Origin: Motiliproteus sp047633175
Lineage (GTDB): Bacteria > Pseudomonadota > Gammaproteobacteria > Pseudomonadales > Balneatricaceae
Reading direction: 5' to 3'
Length of the DNA: 64,000 nucleotides
Assembly (NCBI GenBank): GCA_047633175.1
Contig: JBLIEQ010000003.1
Location: 1 to 64,000 of the forward strand
Below, in pieces: positions 1-8,487 of the stretch; the stretch's first letter is position 1, and the number at the start of each line of letters is the position of its first letter. The notes under the pieces were generated by a model that was not told the DNA's origin, did no database searches, and was given only the letters and a program-made list of their open reading frames with translations. The translations under genes were made by a program, and so were the position numbers.

Positions 1-2
1 AC

Positions 3-1790
3 ACAGCGTTGGCAATTGATGCTACCGTCGTCAATGACGGCACGACCTGGAGCACGACGGTCGACTTTTCTAGTTTGTCGCCAGAGGACGGTGATTACAC
101 GTTCGAGTTCGCAGAAACAGATCTGGCTGGCAACGAAAGTGCGATCAATAAAGAAGCAACCTTTAACGTGGTGTTTGACGGCACCGCCCCGGAGGTTGAA
201 AGCGTCGCTATCTTGAGCGCTACCGACGCACCGGACGGCATACTCAATGCAGGTGATGTCGTCACCGTTCAAGTCACCCTGGATCAAGCTACTTTCGTTG
301 ATATTAACGGTGGGTATCCTGAGCTAACACTGACTTTGGATACCGTGGGGAATTCACAAATCGCCGGTGCTACTACTGTACAGGCAGTTTATGTCTCAGG
401 CAGTGGCACCACTGACCTGATTTTTGAATACGTAATACAGACCGGTGACACCTCCATCGGAGGCATCAGCATTCCTGATAACGCTCTTTCTCCGATGTCT
501 GGCACTATGAAAGATGCCGTAGGTAACGCAGTGGCAGACCCGATGACAGGCACCGCCGTAGTTGCAAATCCAGAGTATCTGGTTGACGCCATCGTACCGA
601 TAGTCAATACGGTCGAAATCACCAGCGCTACAGACGCTGCCGTCGATAACGGGGTAAGCACCCTCAACGCAGGCGATGTCGTCACCGCGACCGTCACCCT
701 GAGTGAAGAGGTGTTAGTCGATCTTACAAACGCAGGCCTAACAGGCCTGCAACTCAGACTACATATCGACGATGACACGGGTGATGGCAAGGACGTACTC
801 GCAGACTACGTCTCCGGCAGCGCCAGCACGGCACTGGTGTTTACATACACTATCGTCGCTGACGAAAACACGGACTCTGGCATCAGCATCCTAGCCGACG
901 CACTGCTTCTAGATGGTGTCACCGTGACAGACGCTGCAGGTAACCCAGCGGTACTGACGGATACAAGCGCAACCTTAAACGGCGATTACCTAGTCGATAC
1001 CGAGGCACCTGAGACACAAATCTTAACCGTCAAATCCGCCCCCGCCTTTGGCTCCGACGAGCTATCCAGTGGTGACAGTACGTTTGACACTACCCTGGTT
1101 ATCAGCGGAACCAAGGAGGCAGGCGCAAGCGTCGAGATCTACAACGGTGCTCTGCTAATCGAAACTATCGCTGCTGATAATACGGAGATATGGAGCTACG
1201 ATACAGGCGACCTCGATAGCGGTTCGTACGCGTTCAGCGCCATCGAAACTGATTTCGCTGGCAACGACAGCGTAGCGGGGACAACTCATAACGTCATAAT
1301 CGAGGATCCGGTAGAGGTTATTTTCGACCTCACGCTGGGCACGGTCGAATCCGATGGAGTAGATTTCAGAGAATTTGTTTCCGATGTACCCTACGATATA
1401 TTGATAATTGTTAATAACGACGCTGCGGCTTTGGACACTGTACCATTCGCTGATATCACGGGCGTTTCGTTGTTAGGCGCGGATGACAAGATCACATTGG
1501 TGGGTAGATATGATGCGGTTGTAAATGGGCCAGGTATTAGTAGTAACCAGGTGACCGCGGTGACTGTGGACACTAGCGCTTCGCAAAATACTATTAAATG
1601 GTACATAAATAGCTCTGCCAGTCTCGCAGCATCTTTAACTAACGGTGGTATGTTCAATCGATTTGGGACAGACGGTACTAATAATGTTGCATTGTGGGGG
1701 GGACTATCCTCAGAAGTAGCCAACTTCTATAGTGTATCTGGCTCATCTACAATACAGGTCGATTTCCTGCCACACGATATGATCGCCTAG
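3..1790 (+). CDS. Large secreted Ig-like repeat protein, 3' part only
   Basis: The reading frame is open from the window edge, so the 5' part is missing; a TTG at base 9 is probably not the start. About 595 residues are visible. They hold tandem beta-rich units of the bacterial Ig-like type, with recurring 'GDVVT' strands, 'DAAGNP/DLAGNE' turns and 'YLVDTEAPE' linkers. The last 159 residues (nt 1311-1787) form a separate domain with motifs VPYDILIIV, LGADDKITLV, GGMF and VALWG, and this domain recurs at the ends of the proteins at 19595 and 41044. No RTX GGxGxD repeats and no LPXTG-like anchor are present. The likely role is a type I-secreted or surface adhesin, but that is inference from composition. 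A strong terminator follows 115 bp downstream. Confidence 0.75.
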   Translation, partial: TALAIDATVVNDGTTWSTTVDFSSLSPEDGDYTFEFAETDLAGNESAINKEATFNVVFDGTAPEVESVAILSATDAPDGILNAGDVVTVQVTLDQATFVDINGGYPELTLTLDTVGNSQIAGATTVQAVYVSGSGTTDLIFEYVIQTGDTSIGGISIPDNALSPMSGTMKDAVGNAVADPMTGTAVVANPEYLVDAIVPIVNTVEITSATDAAVDNGVSTLNAGDVVTATVTLSEEVLVDLTNAGLTGLQLRLHIDDDTGDGKDVLADYVSGSASTALVFTYTIVADENTDSGISILADALLLDGVTVTDAAGNPAVLTDTSATLNGDYLVDTEAPETQILTVKSAPAFGSDELSSGDSTFDTTLVISGTKEAGASVEIYNGALLIETIAADNTEIWSYDTGDLDSGSYAFSAIETDFAGNDSVAGTTHNVIIEDPVEVIFDLTLGTVESDGVDFREFVSDVPYDILIIVNNDAAALDTVPFADITGVSLLGADDKITLVGRYDAVVNGPGISSNQVTAVTVDTSASQNTIKWYINSSASLAASLTNGGMFNRFGTDGTNNVALWGGLSSEVANFYSVSGSSTIQVDFLPHDMIA

Positions 1791-1867
1791 GACCTCGGTC
1801 GCTAATCTAGCATCGGGTAACGCCGGACCTCTGCTGTTAAACCAGCGGGTTCGGTTGCATTGATACG

Positions 1868-1893
1868 CCGCCACAGCCTCAGGGCTGTGGCGG
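1868..1893. repeat. Perfect intergenic hairpin
   Basis: Eleven-base-pair perfect stem (CCGCCACAGCC with its complement) closed by a TCAG loop, 12 bases before the terminator hairpin. It has no T-tract of its own, so it is probably a 3' stabilising stem or part of a double terminator. Confidence 0.6.
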
Positions 1894-1904
1894 AGTAACC
1901 AGGT

Positions 1905-1940
1905 AGCAGGCGCAATTAACAATTGCGCCTGCTTTTTTTT
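1905..1940 (+). terminator. Rho-independent terminator of the Ig-like protein gene
   Basis: Thirteen-base-pair perfect stem (AGCAGGCGCAATT with its complement), AAC loop, then eight T. A degenerate relative of this hairpin (GGCGCAAT-AACA-TGCGCCTGCTT) lies downstream of the related gene that ends at 21751. Confidence 0.9.
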
Positions 1941-2177
1941 GGCTAAGCAAAAGCACAAAAAGGGGCTTGCGTTTATTAGCGCGGCTGCCCCTTCCCTACT
2001 TAATCCAGCCCTTAATCCAATCCTTCACCTGAGGATTAACTCCCCGAGTGTGGCGCTGCCTCAACGCGGAGCTTTTCTTCGCTCTGGGCTCTCAAAAACA
2101 CATAACTACTGAGGTCAGGTCCTGCGTTCAATTAGTGGCGATGCCGGCTTGCTTTATGCTTGCCTGCACACTAAATT

Positions 2178-2196
2178 TGTACCGTTTTTCCGTACA
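2178..2196 (+). promoter_or_regulatory. Putative YefM operator upstream of the TA pair
   Basis: TGTAC and GTACA half-sites form an inverted repeat with 9 bases between them, 14 bases before the antitoxin start. YefM-type antitoxins are known to recognise TGTACA-centred palindromes, so autorepression by the antitoxin-toxin complex is likely. Confidence 0.6.
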
Positions 2197-2209
2197 CTTG
2201 GTGGATAAA

Positions 2210-2482
2210 ATGGATACCATTACCGTAAACCGCTTCAGAGAAAATTTAAAATCTTATGTAGAACAGGCTGTCAGCAGTCATGAACCGATAAAGGTAACCC
2301 GGCGTACGGGCGAAGCCTTTGTGGTGATGAACGCCGATGACTGGGAAAGGGAGCAGGAAACCCTGCATGTCCTGCAATGCAATAGCCTGATGCAGCAGAT
2401 CTCAGATGCCCTGGTCACTCATAGTCAACGTTCCGGCTTCACGCCGAGCCCAGAGGAGATACATGAGATCACTGGTCTTTGA
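2210..2482 (+). CDS. yefM: YefM/Phd-family antitoxin
   Basis: A 90-residue antitoxin that neutralises the following YoeB-like toxin and represses its own promoter. The N-terminus (MDTITVNRFRENLKSYVEQA) matches the YefM/Phd DNA-binding fold. The segment from about residue 24 (HEPIKVTRRTGEAFVVMNAD) is the conserved core, and the acidic tail would wrap the toxin. The frame is open further upstream, but the ATG at 2210 is chosen because GGTGG precedes it at normal spacing and the family begins here. It overlaps the toxin gene by 20 bp, the usual coupling for this pair. Length is close to E. coli YefM (83 residues). Confidence 0.9.
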   Translation: MDTITVNRFRENLKSYVEQAVSSHEPIKVTRRTGEAFVVMNADDWEREQETLHVLQCNSLMQQISDALVTHSQRSGFTPSPEEIHEITGL

Positions 2483-2732
2483 AGGCACTACCTGGACTGC
2501 GTATAAGCAGCTTCGCGCACGCGATAAAAAACTGCATAAATCCCTCTGCAACATTTTAAAAGAGCTGCTCCGTTCGGACCCCGCTACCGGGTTGGGGAAA
2601 CCCGAGCAACTTCGGCATAACCTGTCTGGGTTTTGGTCTAAAAGAATCTCGCAAAAAGACCGGCTTATTTATCGTTTTGACGAAGAAAATATCTATATTT
2701 TTGCGTTAGGGGGTCACTACGATCCGCACTGA
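2463..2732 (+). CDS. yoeB: YoeB-family toxin (ribosome-dependent mRNA interferase)
   Basis: An 89-residue RelE/YoeB-fold toxin. The family binds the ribosome and cleaves mRNA in the A site. The diagnostic core GKPEQLRHNLSGFWSKRI is present at about residues 45-62, followed by DRLIYRF. The catalytic Glu (in KPEQ), Arg (in KDRLIY) and C-terminal His (GGHYDPH) are all present, so it looks intact. The tail is slightly longer than E. coli YoeB, which ends near the HYH. The start overlaps the antitoxin by 20 bp. No further gene follows for 250 bp, so this is a stand-alone two-gene module. Confidence 0.92.
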   Translation: MRSLVFEGTTWTAYKQLRARDKKLHKSLCNILKELLRSDPATGLGKPEQLRHNLSGFWSKRISQKDRLIYRFDEENIYIFALGGHYDPH

Positions 2733-2984
2733 TGGCAACAGGGCCGGTCTATCTGCGTAGCATTGGCATAAGACAGCGGGCCTGGAGACGCTATTAATCG
2801 ACCTGATCGCGTTTTTTACCACCACGGACGCGTGCCCATGTCCTGGTTCCGCGCTCCCGGACTGGCTTTTTAGGTCTATAGCAGCGATGATCCCCCTCAC
2901 GAATGGAGGGTCAATAAGAACCCACCCAGATCCCCGCAGCCATGCCTGGCATGACGCCCCCTGCCAAGCCCGCCAACCAGGCGA

Positions 2985-4574
2985 ATGGAATCCCGCATGC
3001 ATGAAGACGCTCTCTCTACCCTCAGCACGCCCACTATCGACACACCCGACAAGATGCCCGGCGATGCGCCCGGTAACCGTTCGGGAGCCGATCAGGACAA
3101 TCTCTCTAACCAGTATGCGGCGATCGATCTGGGCTCCAACAGCTTTCATCTGATCGTGGCGCGTCTGGATCAGTGCGAGCTGCAGCCGATCGACCGGCTC
3201 GGCGAGAAGGTGCAGCTGGCCGCCGGTCTCGACGCCGATCATCAGCTGGATGAGGCCGCCATGGCGCGCGGCATGGCCTGCCTGGAGCGCTTTGCGCAGC
3301 GCATCGCCGGGATTCCGCGGGAGCAGATTCGGGTGGTGGGCACCAACAGCCTGAGGGCGGCCTATAACCGAATGGCCTTTATCGAGCCGGCAGAAGCCCT
3401 GCTCGGCTGTCCGGTGGAGGTGATCTCCGGCCGGGAAGAGGCGCGGCTGATCTATCTGGGTGTGGCACATTCGCAGGCCGATGACGGCGATCGCCGTCTG
3501 GTGATCGATATCGGCGGTGGCAGCACCGAGCTGATTATCGGCGAACGCTTCTCGCCGCTGGAACTCGAAAGCCTGCATATGGGCTGTGTCTCCTATACCC
3601 AGCGGTACTTTGCCAATGGCCAGCTCAGCCCCAAGAACTTCAAGCAGGCCACCAATACCGCCCATCTGGAGCTGCTCAGCATCCGCAAACAGTACCTCAA
3701 GCTCGGCTGGAGCGATGTACTGGGCTCATCAGGCACCCTCAAGGCGCTGCTCGAACTCTGTCAATTCGATCCGACCGGGCCCCAACAACTATCACTGCTC
3801 ACGCTAAACAAGCTCAAACAGCGGCTGATCGGCTTCGGCAGCATCGACAAGATCAAGTTTGACGGCCTCAAGACCGAACGCGCCCAGCTGCTACCCGGCG
3901 GGCTGGCGATCCTGATCGCCATCTTTGAATCCCTGAAACTCAATACTCTGAGCTTCTCCGACGGCGCCCTGCGCGAAGGGCTGCTCTACGATATGATCGG
4001 CCGGCGCCAGCATGAGGATGTTCGCGAACGCACCATCAATGCACTGCTGCAGCGCTTTCATATAGATATGGAACAGGCCGGGGCCGTTGAGACCACCGCC
4101 CTGGCCTGCCTGGCACAGACCCCCTTCTCGGCCGACAAATACCGCTATCTGGTCAGCTGGGCGGCACGCCTGCATGAGGTGGGGCTGTCGATCTCTCACA
4201 GCCAGTTCCAGAAACACGGCGGCTACCTGATCCAGCATTCCGACCTGATGGGGTTCAGCCAGAGTGAGCAGCTGCAACTGGCGCTGCTGGTACGGGGCCA
4301 CCGCCGCAAGCTGCCGCTGCCGGAGTTCGGACAGTTCCGGCCCAAACGCCGTCAGGTGTTGCTGGCACTCTGTATGCTGCTGCGTTTAGCCGTGGTACTC
4401 AATCAGAGCCGCCAACCCGACCAGGTGCCCGAGGTCAGCCTCGACTACCACGACGACCATCTCACCTTGAGTTTCCCGCCGGGCTGGCTCGACGACCACC
4501 CCCTGACCCTGACCAATCTCGAACGCGAACAGGACTACCTGAAGGCCGTCGGCTATGCATTGAAGTTCAGCTGA
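2985..4574 (+). CDS. ppx: Exopolyphosphatase, Ppx/GppA family
   Basis: A 529-residue cytoplasmic enzyme that removes terminal phosphate from polyphosphate (or hydrolyses pppGpp, for GppA members). The actin-like ATPase phosphate loops are clear: AIDLGSNSFHL near residue 45 and VIDIGGGSTELIIG near 170, with GREEARLIYLG (about 150) between them. The C-terminal half has the helical HD-like domain typical of long Ppx (YLVSWAARLHEVG). Length is close to E. coli Ppx (513). The first 40 residues are non-conserved, so an in-frame ATG at 2997 or 3051 could be the true start. Ppk1 is encoded 18 kb away, so the usual ppk-ppx pairing is broken here. Confidence 0.9.
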   Translation: MESRMHEDALSTLSTPTIDTPDKMPGDAPGNRSGADQDNLSNQYAAIDLGSNSFHLIVARLDQCELQPIDRLGEKVQLAAGLDADHQLDEAAMARGMACLERFAQRIAGIPREQIRVVGTNSLRAAYNRMAFIEPAEALLGCPVEVISGREEARLIYLGVAHSQADDGDRRLVIDIGGGSTELIIGERFSPLELESLHMGCVSYTQRYFANGQLSPKNFKQATNTAHLELLSIRKQYLKLGWSDVLGSSGTLKALLELCQFDPTGPQQLSLLTLNKLKQRLIGFGSIDKIKFDGLKTERAQLLPGGLAILIAIFESLKLNTLSFSDGALREGLLYDMIGRRQHEDVRERTINALLQRFHIDMEQAGAVETTALACLAQTPFSADKYRYLVSWAARLHEVGLSISHSQFQKHGGYLIQHSDLMGFSQSEQLQLALLVRGHRRKLPLPEFGQFRPKRRQVLLALCMLLRLAVVLNQSRQPDQVPEVSLDYHDDHLTLSFPPGWLDDHPLTLTNLEREQDYLKAVGYALKFS

Positions 4575-4589
4575 GGGAAGTGGTTTTTT

Positions 4590-4734
4590 TGTAGGGCTTC
4601 AGCCTGACAATCCCAGCGAGGTAGGCTGGGATGCAATCCCAGCTTTCATGGGTCTATGCGAACCTGCACAGATAGATGCAGGCGTACCTGGAGAGGGCTT
4701 GCTGGAGTGTTTGTTGCTGGGATTTCATCCCAGC
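4590..4734. repeat. Cluster of dispersed intergenic hairpin repeats
   Basis: Three short palindromic units lie after ppx. One is GTAGGGCTTCAGCCTGACA at 4591. GCTGGGAT-GCA-ATCCCAGC lies at 4625-4643, and GCTGGGAT-TTC-ATCCCAGC at 4716-4734. The last two are flanked by GTAGG and CCTAC, so they are inverted copies. Related units occur at 15681, 22487 and 40869. They are REP-like elements that may also end transcription of the convergent ppx and norF. Confidence 0.7.
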
Positions 4735-4778
4735 CTACGGTTCTACCCACAAAACGCCGGCCTATGGCACATCGCCCC

Positions 4779-5081
4779 TCAGAGCGTCGTCAGTCGCCGG
4801 AGCGCTTCGGGGAAGATCAGTCCCAGCGCGATCAGCACCGGCAGTACATAAAAATAGGCCAGCATCAGCGCCCTTATCAGCGGCGGTGCTCGGCGCAATC
4901 CCATCAGCCGGTCGACCACCAGCTGTCCCTTGATCGACACCACCAGGCAGACGACGATGACCACCCCGGCCGTCGGGTCGATCGCTTCGGCGAGCAGCGC
5001 CGAGGTCAGGGTCAGGCCGATCAGCAGCAGCCAGGCACGCCGCAAGAGCTTATCACTCAGTGGTATTTTTTTATCAGTCAT
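4779..5081 (-). CDS. norF: NorF-like small membrane protein (cytochrome oxidase subunit IV type)
   Basis: A 100-residue protein with three predicted membrane segments (about residues 14-32, 37-55 and 72-92). The GQLVVDRLMGLRRAP loop between them resembles prokaryotic cytochrome c oxidase subunit IV/NorF proteins. It is last in the nor operon, 4 bp after norE. In Paracoccus, norE and norF accompany norCBQD and improve nitric oxide reductase assembly or activity, though their exact job is unresolved. Assignment rests on size, topology and position beside norE more than on a unique motif. Confidence 0.72.
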   Translation of the reverse strand: MTDKKIPLSDKLLRRAWLLLIGLTLTSALLAEAIDPTAGVVIVVCLVVSIKGQLVVDRLMGLRRAPPLIRALMLAYFYVLPVLIALGLIFPEALRRLTTL

Positions 5082-5085
5082 CAGC

Positions 5086-5703
5086 TCACCTCAGCACATA
5101 GAGCAGCGGAAAGATGATAATCCAGACCAGATCGATCATATGCCAGTAGCAGGCGGCCCCCTCCAGCCCCTCATGCTCGGCCGCGGTAAAGTGACCCCAG
5201 TAGGTACGCAGCGCCGCCCAGCCGATCGCACACATCCCCAACATCACATGCAGCAGATGATTAAAGGTCAGGTAGTAATAGACGCTGTAAAAAATATCGG
5301 TCCGCGCATCGAGTCCCGAGGCATGATTCCACTGATACTCCAAGGCTTTGACAGCGCAGTAACCCAGTCCACAGCCCAGGGTGGCCCCCAGCCAGCGCAG
5401 ACAGCGGTTGACTTGGCCGGTTTTTATCGCCGCCATCGATCGCGCCACACAGTAACTGCTGCTGATCAACAGCAGGGTATTGACCACCCCTGCGGTCGTA
5501 TTCAGCTGGGTCGGCCCCTCTGCGAACAACTCCGGGTTATGGCTGCGCGCCACCAGAAACGCCAGAAAGAACAGCGCAAATTCGGTGACTTCGGCCCAGA
5601 TCAGGATCCAGACGGCGATATTTGCCGGAGCGCTGTGAACCGGCGTCTTCGCAGCGGCCGTCAACCCGAGCGACACCTCCTCTAGGCGCTCAAGCCGATT
5701 CAC
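5086..5703 (-). CDS. norE: NorE, cytochrome c oxidase subunit III-like protein
   Basis: A 205-residue inner-membrane protein with five predicted helices and COX3-family features: an early WAEVTEFALFF helix, NTLLLISSSYCVA, FNHLLHVMLGM, and the terminal ACYWHMIDLVWIIIFPLLY stretch where the COX3 His/Asp pattern is clear. It lacks the first two helices of a full oxidase subunit III, as is normal for NorE. It lies between norQ (1 bp gap) and norF (4 bp gap), so co-transcription and translational coupling are likely. Confidence 0.88.
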   Translation of the reverse strand: MNRLERLEEVSLGLTAAAKTPVHSAPANIAVWILIWAEVTEFALFFLAFLVARSHNPELFAEGPTQLNTTAGVVNTLLLISSSYCVARSMAAIKTGQVNRCLRWLGATLGCGLGYCAVKALEYQWNHASGLDARTDIFYSVYYYLTFNHLLHVMLGMCAIGWAALRTYWGHFTAAEHEGLEGAACYWHMIDLVWIIIFPLLYVLR

Positions 5704-5704
5704 C

Positions 5705-6505
5705 TCAAAAGTGTCCTTTAATCAGCCGATCGATGGCCGCCAGGGTTTCGCTGTCATCGGTCAGCGGCTGTGCCAGGCAGACCTGACAGGCCTCGATCGC
5801 GGGTAAGCCGGAGCGGATCATCAGCGCGGTATAGATCAGCAAACGGGTCGAGGCGGCCTCCTCCAGATCATGATCCTTGAGCCGGCGCAGGTCATTACCC
5901 AGGGTGACCAGCTGTTGCACCCTCGCCTTGTCGAGTCCCGATTCCTGGCAGACGATCACCACCTCCAGCTCTGGAGAAGGGTAATCGAAACTCAGCGCCA
6001 CGAAGCGCTGCCGGGTGCTGGGTTTGAGTCCCTTCATCAGGTTCTGGTAGCCGGGGTTGTAGGAGATCACCAGCATAAAATCGGGGTGCGCCTGAAGCAG
6101 CTCACCGGTCCGTTCGATCGGCAGGATGCGGCGGTGATCCGACAGCGGATGCAAGACCACGGTGGTATCCTTGCGCGCCTCTACCACCTCGTCGAGATAG
6201 CAGATGCCGCCCTCGCGTACCGCCCGAGTGAGCGGCCCGTCCTGCCAGTAGGTACCCTCGGCCCCGATCAGGTGGCGACCCACCAGATCGGCGGCGGTCA
6301 GGTCGTCGTGGCAGGCGATGGTATGCACCGGACGCCCCAGCTGTTCGGCCATATGCTCGACGAAACGGGTCTTACCACAGCCGGTCGGCCCCTTGAGCAG
6401 CACCGGCAAGCGGTTGGCTGCCGCCATCTTGAAGATCTCGATCTCCCGCCCCTGGGGCAGATAGGGGTTAAGAACAGGGTTGTGACTGGTCTTTAGCGTG
6501 TCCAT
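5705..6505 (-). CDS. norQ: NorQ/NirQ/CbbQ-type AAA+ ATPase
   Basis: A 266-residue MoxR-class AAA+ protein that, with NorD, remodels nitric oxide reductase so that its non-haem iron is inserted. Walker A is GPTGCGKTRF (about residues 39-48), Walker B is CYLDEVVEAR (about 101-110), and SYNPGY (about 149) is the sensor region typical of CbbQ/NirQ. Length matches the family (260-270). It lies downstream of norD after a 113-bp spacer holding a partial duplication of the norD end, and 1 bp before norE. Confidence 0.95.
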   Translation of the reverse strand: MDTLKTSHNPVLNPYLPQGREIEIFKMAAANRLPVLLKGPTGCGKTRFVEHMAEQLGRPVHTIACHDDLTAADLVGRHLIGAEGTYWQDGPLTRAVREGGICYLDEVVEARKDTTVVLHPLSDHRRILPIERTGELLQAHPDFMLVISYNPGYQNLMKGLKPSTRQRFVALSFDYPSPELEVVIVCQESGLDKARVQQLVTLGNDLRRLKDHDLEEAASTRLLIYTALMIRSGLPAIEACQVCLAQPLTDDSETLAAIDRLIKGHF

Positions 6506-6530
6506 TGGGCATTCCTCGGGTCAGACACCG

Positions 6531-6557
6531 GCTTAACCACGGGTGCCGGTCAGGTTG
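6531..6557. repeat. 27-bp direct repeat, copy 1 (duplicate of the norD 3' end)
   Basis: Identical to 6617-6643, where the same bases encode the last residues and stop codon of norD. Copy 1 is non-coding, inside the norD-norQ spacer. The pair looks like the trace of a small tandem duplication or slippage event. Confidence 0.85.
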
Positions 6558-6618
6558 TGAGCAGGGTTAGGGCCGGGCATGAGCCTGCCCATAACGGTTG
6601 TTTAAATCAGTCGCGCGC

Positions 6619-8460
6619 TTAACCACGGGTGCCGGTCAGGTTGAGATAGAGCCGGGGCAGCAGCACCGGCAGGCGTGCCAGATCACTGATCACGGCAAAG
6701 CCCTGATCACCGAACAGGTAGGGCAGATAATCGTTGCCCTGGTCATCGATGGTGACGCAGAAGGGCTGCAGCCCGGCCTGCTTAGCTTCGATGACCGCCC
6801 GGCGGGTGTCTTCGATGCCATAGCGGCCCTCGTAACGGTCGATATCGTTGGGTTTGCCGTCGGACAGGATCAGCAAGAGCCGCTGTTGCGCCTTCTGCTG
6901 CTGCAGAATCAGGGTGGACTGCCGGATCGCCGCCCCCATGCGGGTATAAAAACCGGGTTTAACCGCCAGGATTCGACCCCGGGCCTCGTCACCATAGGGC
7001 TCGTTGAAGTTTTTCAGTAACTGGTAGCGCACCTGCTTGTTCTTAACCGATGAGAAACCGTAGATCGCGAACGGATCCCGGGTGCCCGACAAGGCCTCGG
7101 CAAACAGCAGCATGGAATCGCGAATTAGGTCGATCACCCGTTGATTGCCATTGATCCCGGCATCGGTTGACATCGACAGATCGGCCAGCAGCAGACAGGC
7201 CAGGTCGCGATGCGGCTGATTACGGTCCAGATAAAAGTTTTGCTGGCTCTGATGCTTAGCCGCCAGGGTCTTAAAATCCACCCAAGCATCCAGATCGATC
7301 TCATCGCCCTGGGGCTGGCGTTTTTGCAGCTGCAGCTCAGGACGCAGCTGACTGAAACGATTTTTCAGCGTGCGCGCCTGGGCGCGTAACGCCTCAGGCA
7401 CCGGTGCGGGTAACGCGGCGTCGGCCAACATCGGTTGCAGCAAGCAGTACTCCGGGATCAGCGCCTGCTTGCGGTAATCCCATTCCGGCAGCCGTATGCC
7501 CTCGCCGACCGGCAGATCATCCGCCTGGGCCGAGGGCAGATCCATATCGAACTTGATTCCTGACGACCCTGCCCGGCGCTGCTGCGACAGGGTGATAATA
7601 TCCAGATCTTCGGCGACGCCACTCAGGTCCTGGTCCAGGTCCTCCTCCTGGGGACGATCCAGCTCCACCTTCTCGGTCCAGCTGAACAGGCATTCCAATT
7701 TGAACACCAGCAGGCCGTCGGTCTCTTTGCTGTCATCGATACGCTCGGCCTGTTTGCGCCCGCCCTCCTGGGCTTCGCCGGCGTTACCTCCCTCGCCCTG
7801 ATCGTCCGGATTATCCTCAGCGGCCACCCCCAGCAACTGCAGCGGGGCCGGATAGATCCACAGCGGCACCGGCAAGGGATCGCCCTTGGCGCACGGTAGT
7901 GAGGCGATGCTGCCGGGTTCGCGGATCGCCTGCTGAATCGCGGCCTCACGCACGCGTTCGGCACCTTTTAAACTGTCCACTGAGGGGCGCGTGGCGAGTG
8001 TCGCGCTCGCCAGGCGACGATAGCCGGCGGCCAAGCCCGGGCGCTGCTGCAACAGCGCTAGGGTGGCCTGCTGGTTCTCTACCAACCAGTGCCGGACCAG
8101 TGAGTGCCGCACCTGTGGCTGCCGCGCCGCCAACGCGGCCAGCCAGAAATACAGCGATTCGTTGAGTTCCACCGTATCAAAACAGGCCAGACTCAGCGGC
8201 AGCCGCAGACTGCGCTCGTCCTGCCAGCACACCGCAAAGCGCCGATGTGTCGCGGCCACTCGCTGCGCCAGCCTACGACGGGTCGAAAACGCCCGAGGAT
8301 CCGCCCCTTCGACGCTCTTACCCGGCTCGCCACCCAGCGCTCGGAAGTAGGTCGCCAGCTGCGTCTGCAGACTCGCGAGCTCGACCCGGGCCTCGGCACA
8401 GTCACTACTGGCCTGACGGGTGATCAGTTTGTGCCAGATTTCGCCGACAAATTCTTCCAT
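6619..8460 (-). CDS. norD: NorD, VWA-domain partner of NorQ
   Basis: A 613-residue cytoplasmic protein that works with the NorQ ATPase in activating nitric oxide reductase. The C-terminal third is a von Willebrand A domain. It has the MIDAS motif DLSMSTDAG (about residue 420), the second metal loop GFSS, and LLILSDGKPNDIDRYEG (about 530-545), a hallmark of NorD. The N-terminal half is helical and Arg/Gln-rich, with an acidic Gly/Glu segment around residue 230. Length agrees with NorD (about 610-640). Its 3' end is duplicated 86 bp further on (6531-6557). Confidence 0.94.
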   Translation of the reverse strand: MEEFVGEIWHKLITRQASSDCAEARVELASLQTQLATYFRALGGEPGKSVEGADPRAFSTRRRLAQRVAATHRRFAVCWQDERSLRLPLSLACFDTVELNESLYFWLAALAARQPQVRHSLVRHWLVENQQATLALLQQRPGLAAGYRRLASATLATRPSVDSLKGAERVREAAIQQAIREPGSIASLPCAKGDPLPVPLWIYPAPLQLLGVAAEDNPDDQGEGGNAGEAQEGGRKQAERIDDSKETDGLLVFKLECLFSWTEKVELDRPQEEDLDQDLSGVAEDLDIITLSQQRRAGSSGIKFDMDLPSAQADDLPVGEGIRLPEWDYRKQALIPEYCLLQPMLADAALPAPVPEALRAQARTLKNRFSQLRPELQLQKRQPQGDEIDLDAWVDFKTLAAKHQSQQNFYLDRNQPHRDLACLLLADLSMSTDAGINGNQRVIDLIRDSMLLFAEALSGTRDPFAIYGFSSVKNKQVRYQLLKNFNEPYGDEARGRILAVKPGFYTRMGAAIRQSTLILQQQKAQQRLLLILSDGKPNDIDRYEGRYGIEDTRRAVIEAKQAGLQPFCVTIDDQGNDYLPYLFGDQGFAVISDLARLPVLLPRLYLNLTGTRG

Positions 8461-8487
8461 AGGAACGCCCTTACCGCTACTGCTGCG

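Noticed and set aside
389..790. Minus-strand open frame opposite the first Ig-like protein
   Set aside because: It lies entirely antisense to a clear coding frame, has no recognisable domain and reflects codon bias of the plus-strand gene.
3..1790. RTX toxin or classical VCA0849-type secretion target
   Set aside because: No GGxGxDxxx nonapeptides or the DVITDF pattern were found in any of the three Ig-like proteins.
1743..1958. Minus-strand frame sharing 'KQAQ-LIAPA' with a frame at 21802-22014
   Set aside because: The similarity is explained by the two related terminators and flanks; a protein made from a terminator hairpin is unlikely.
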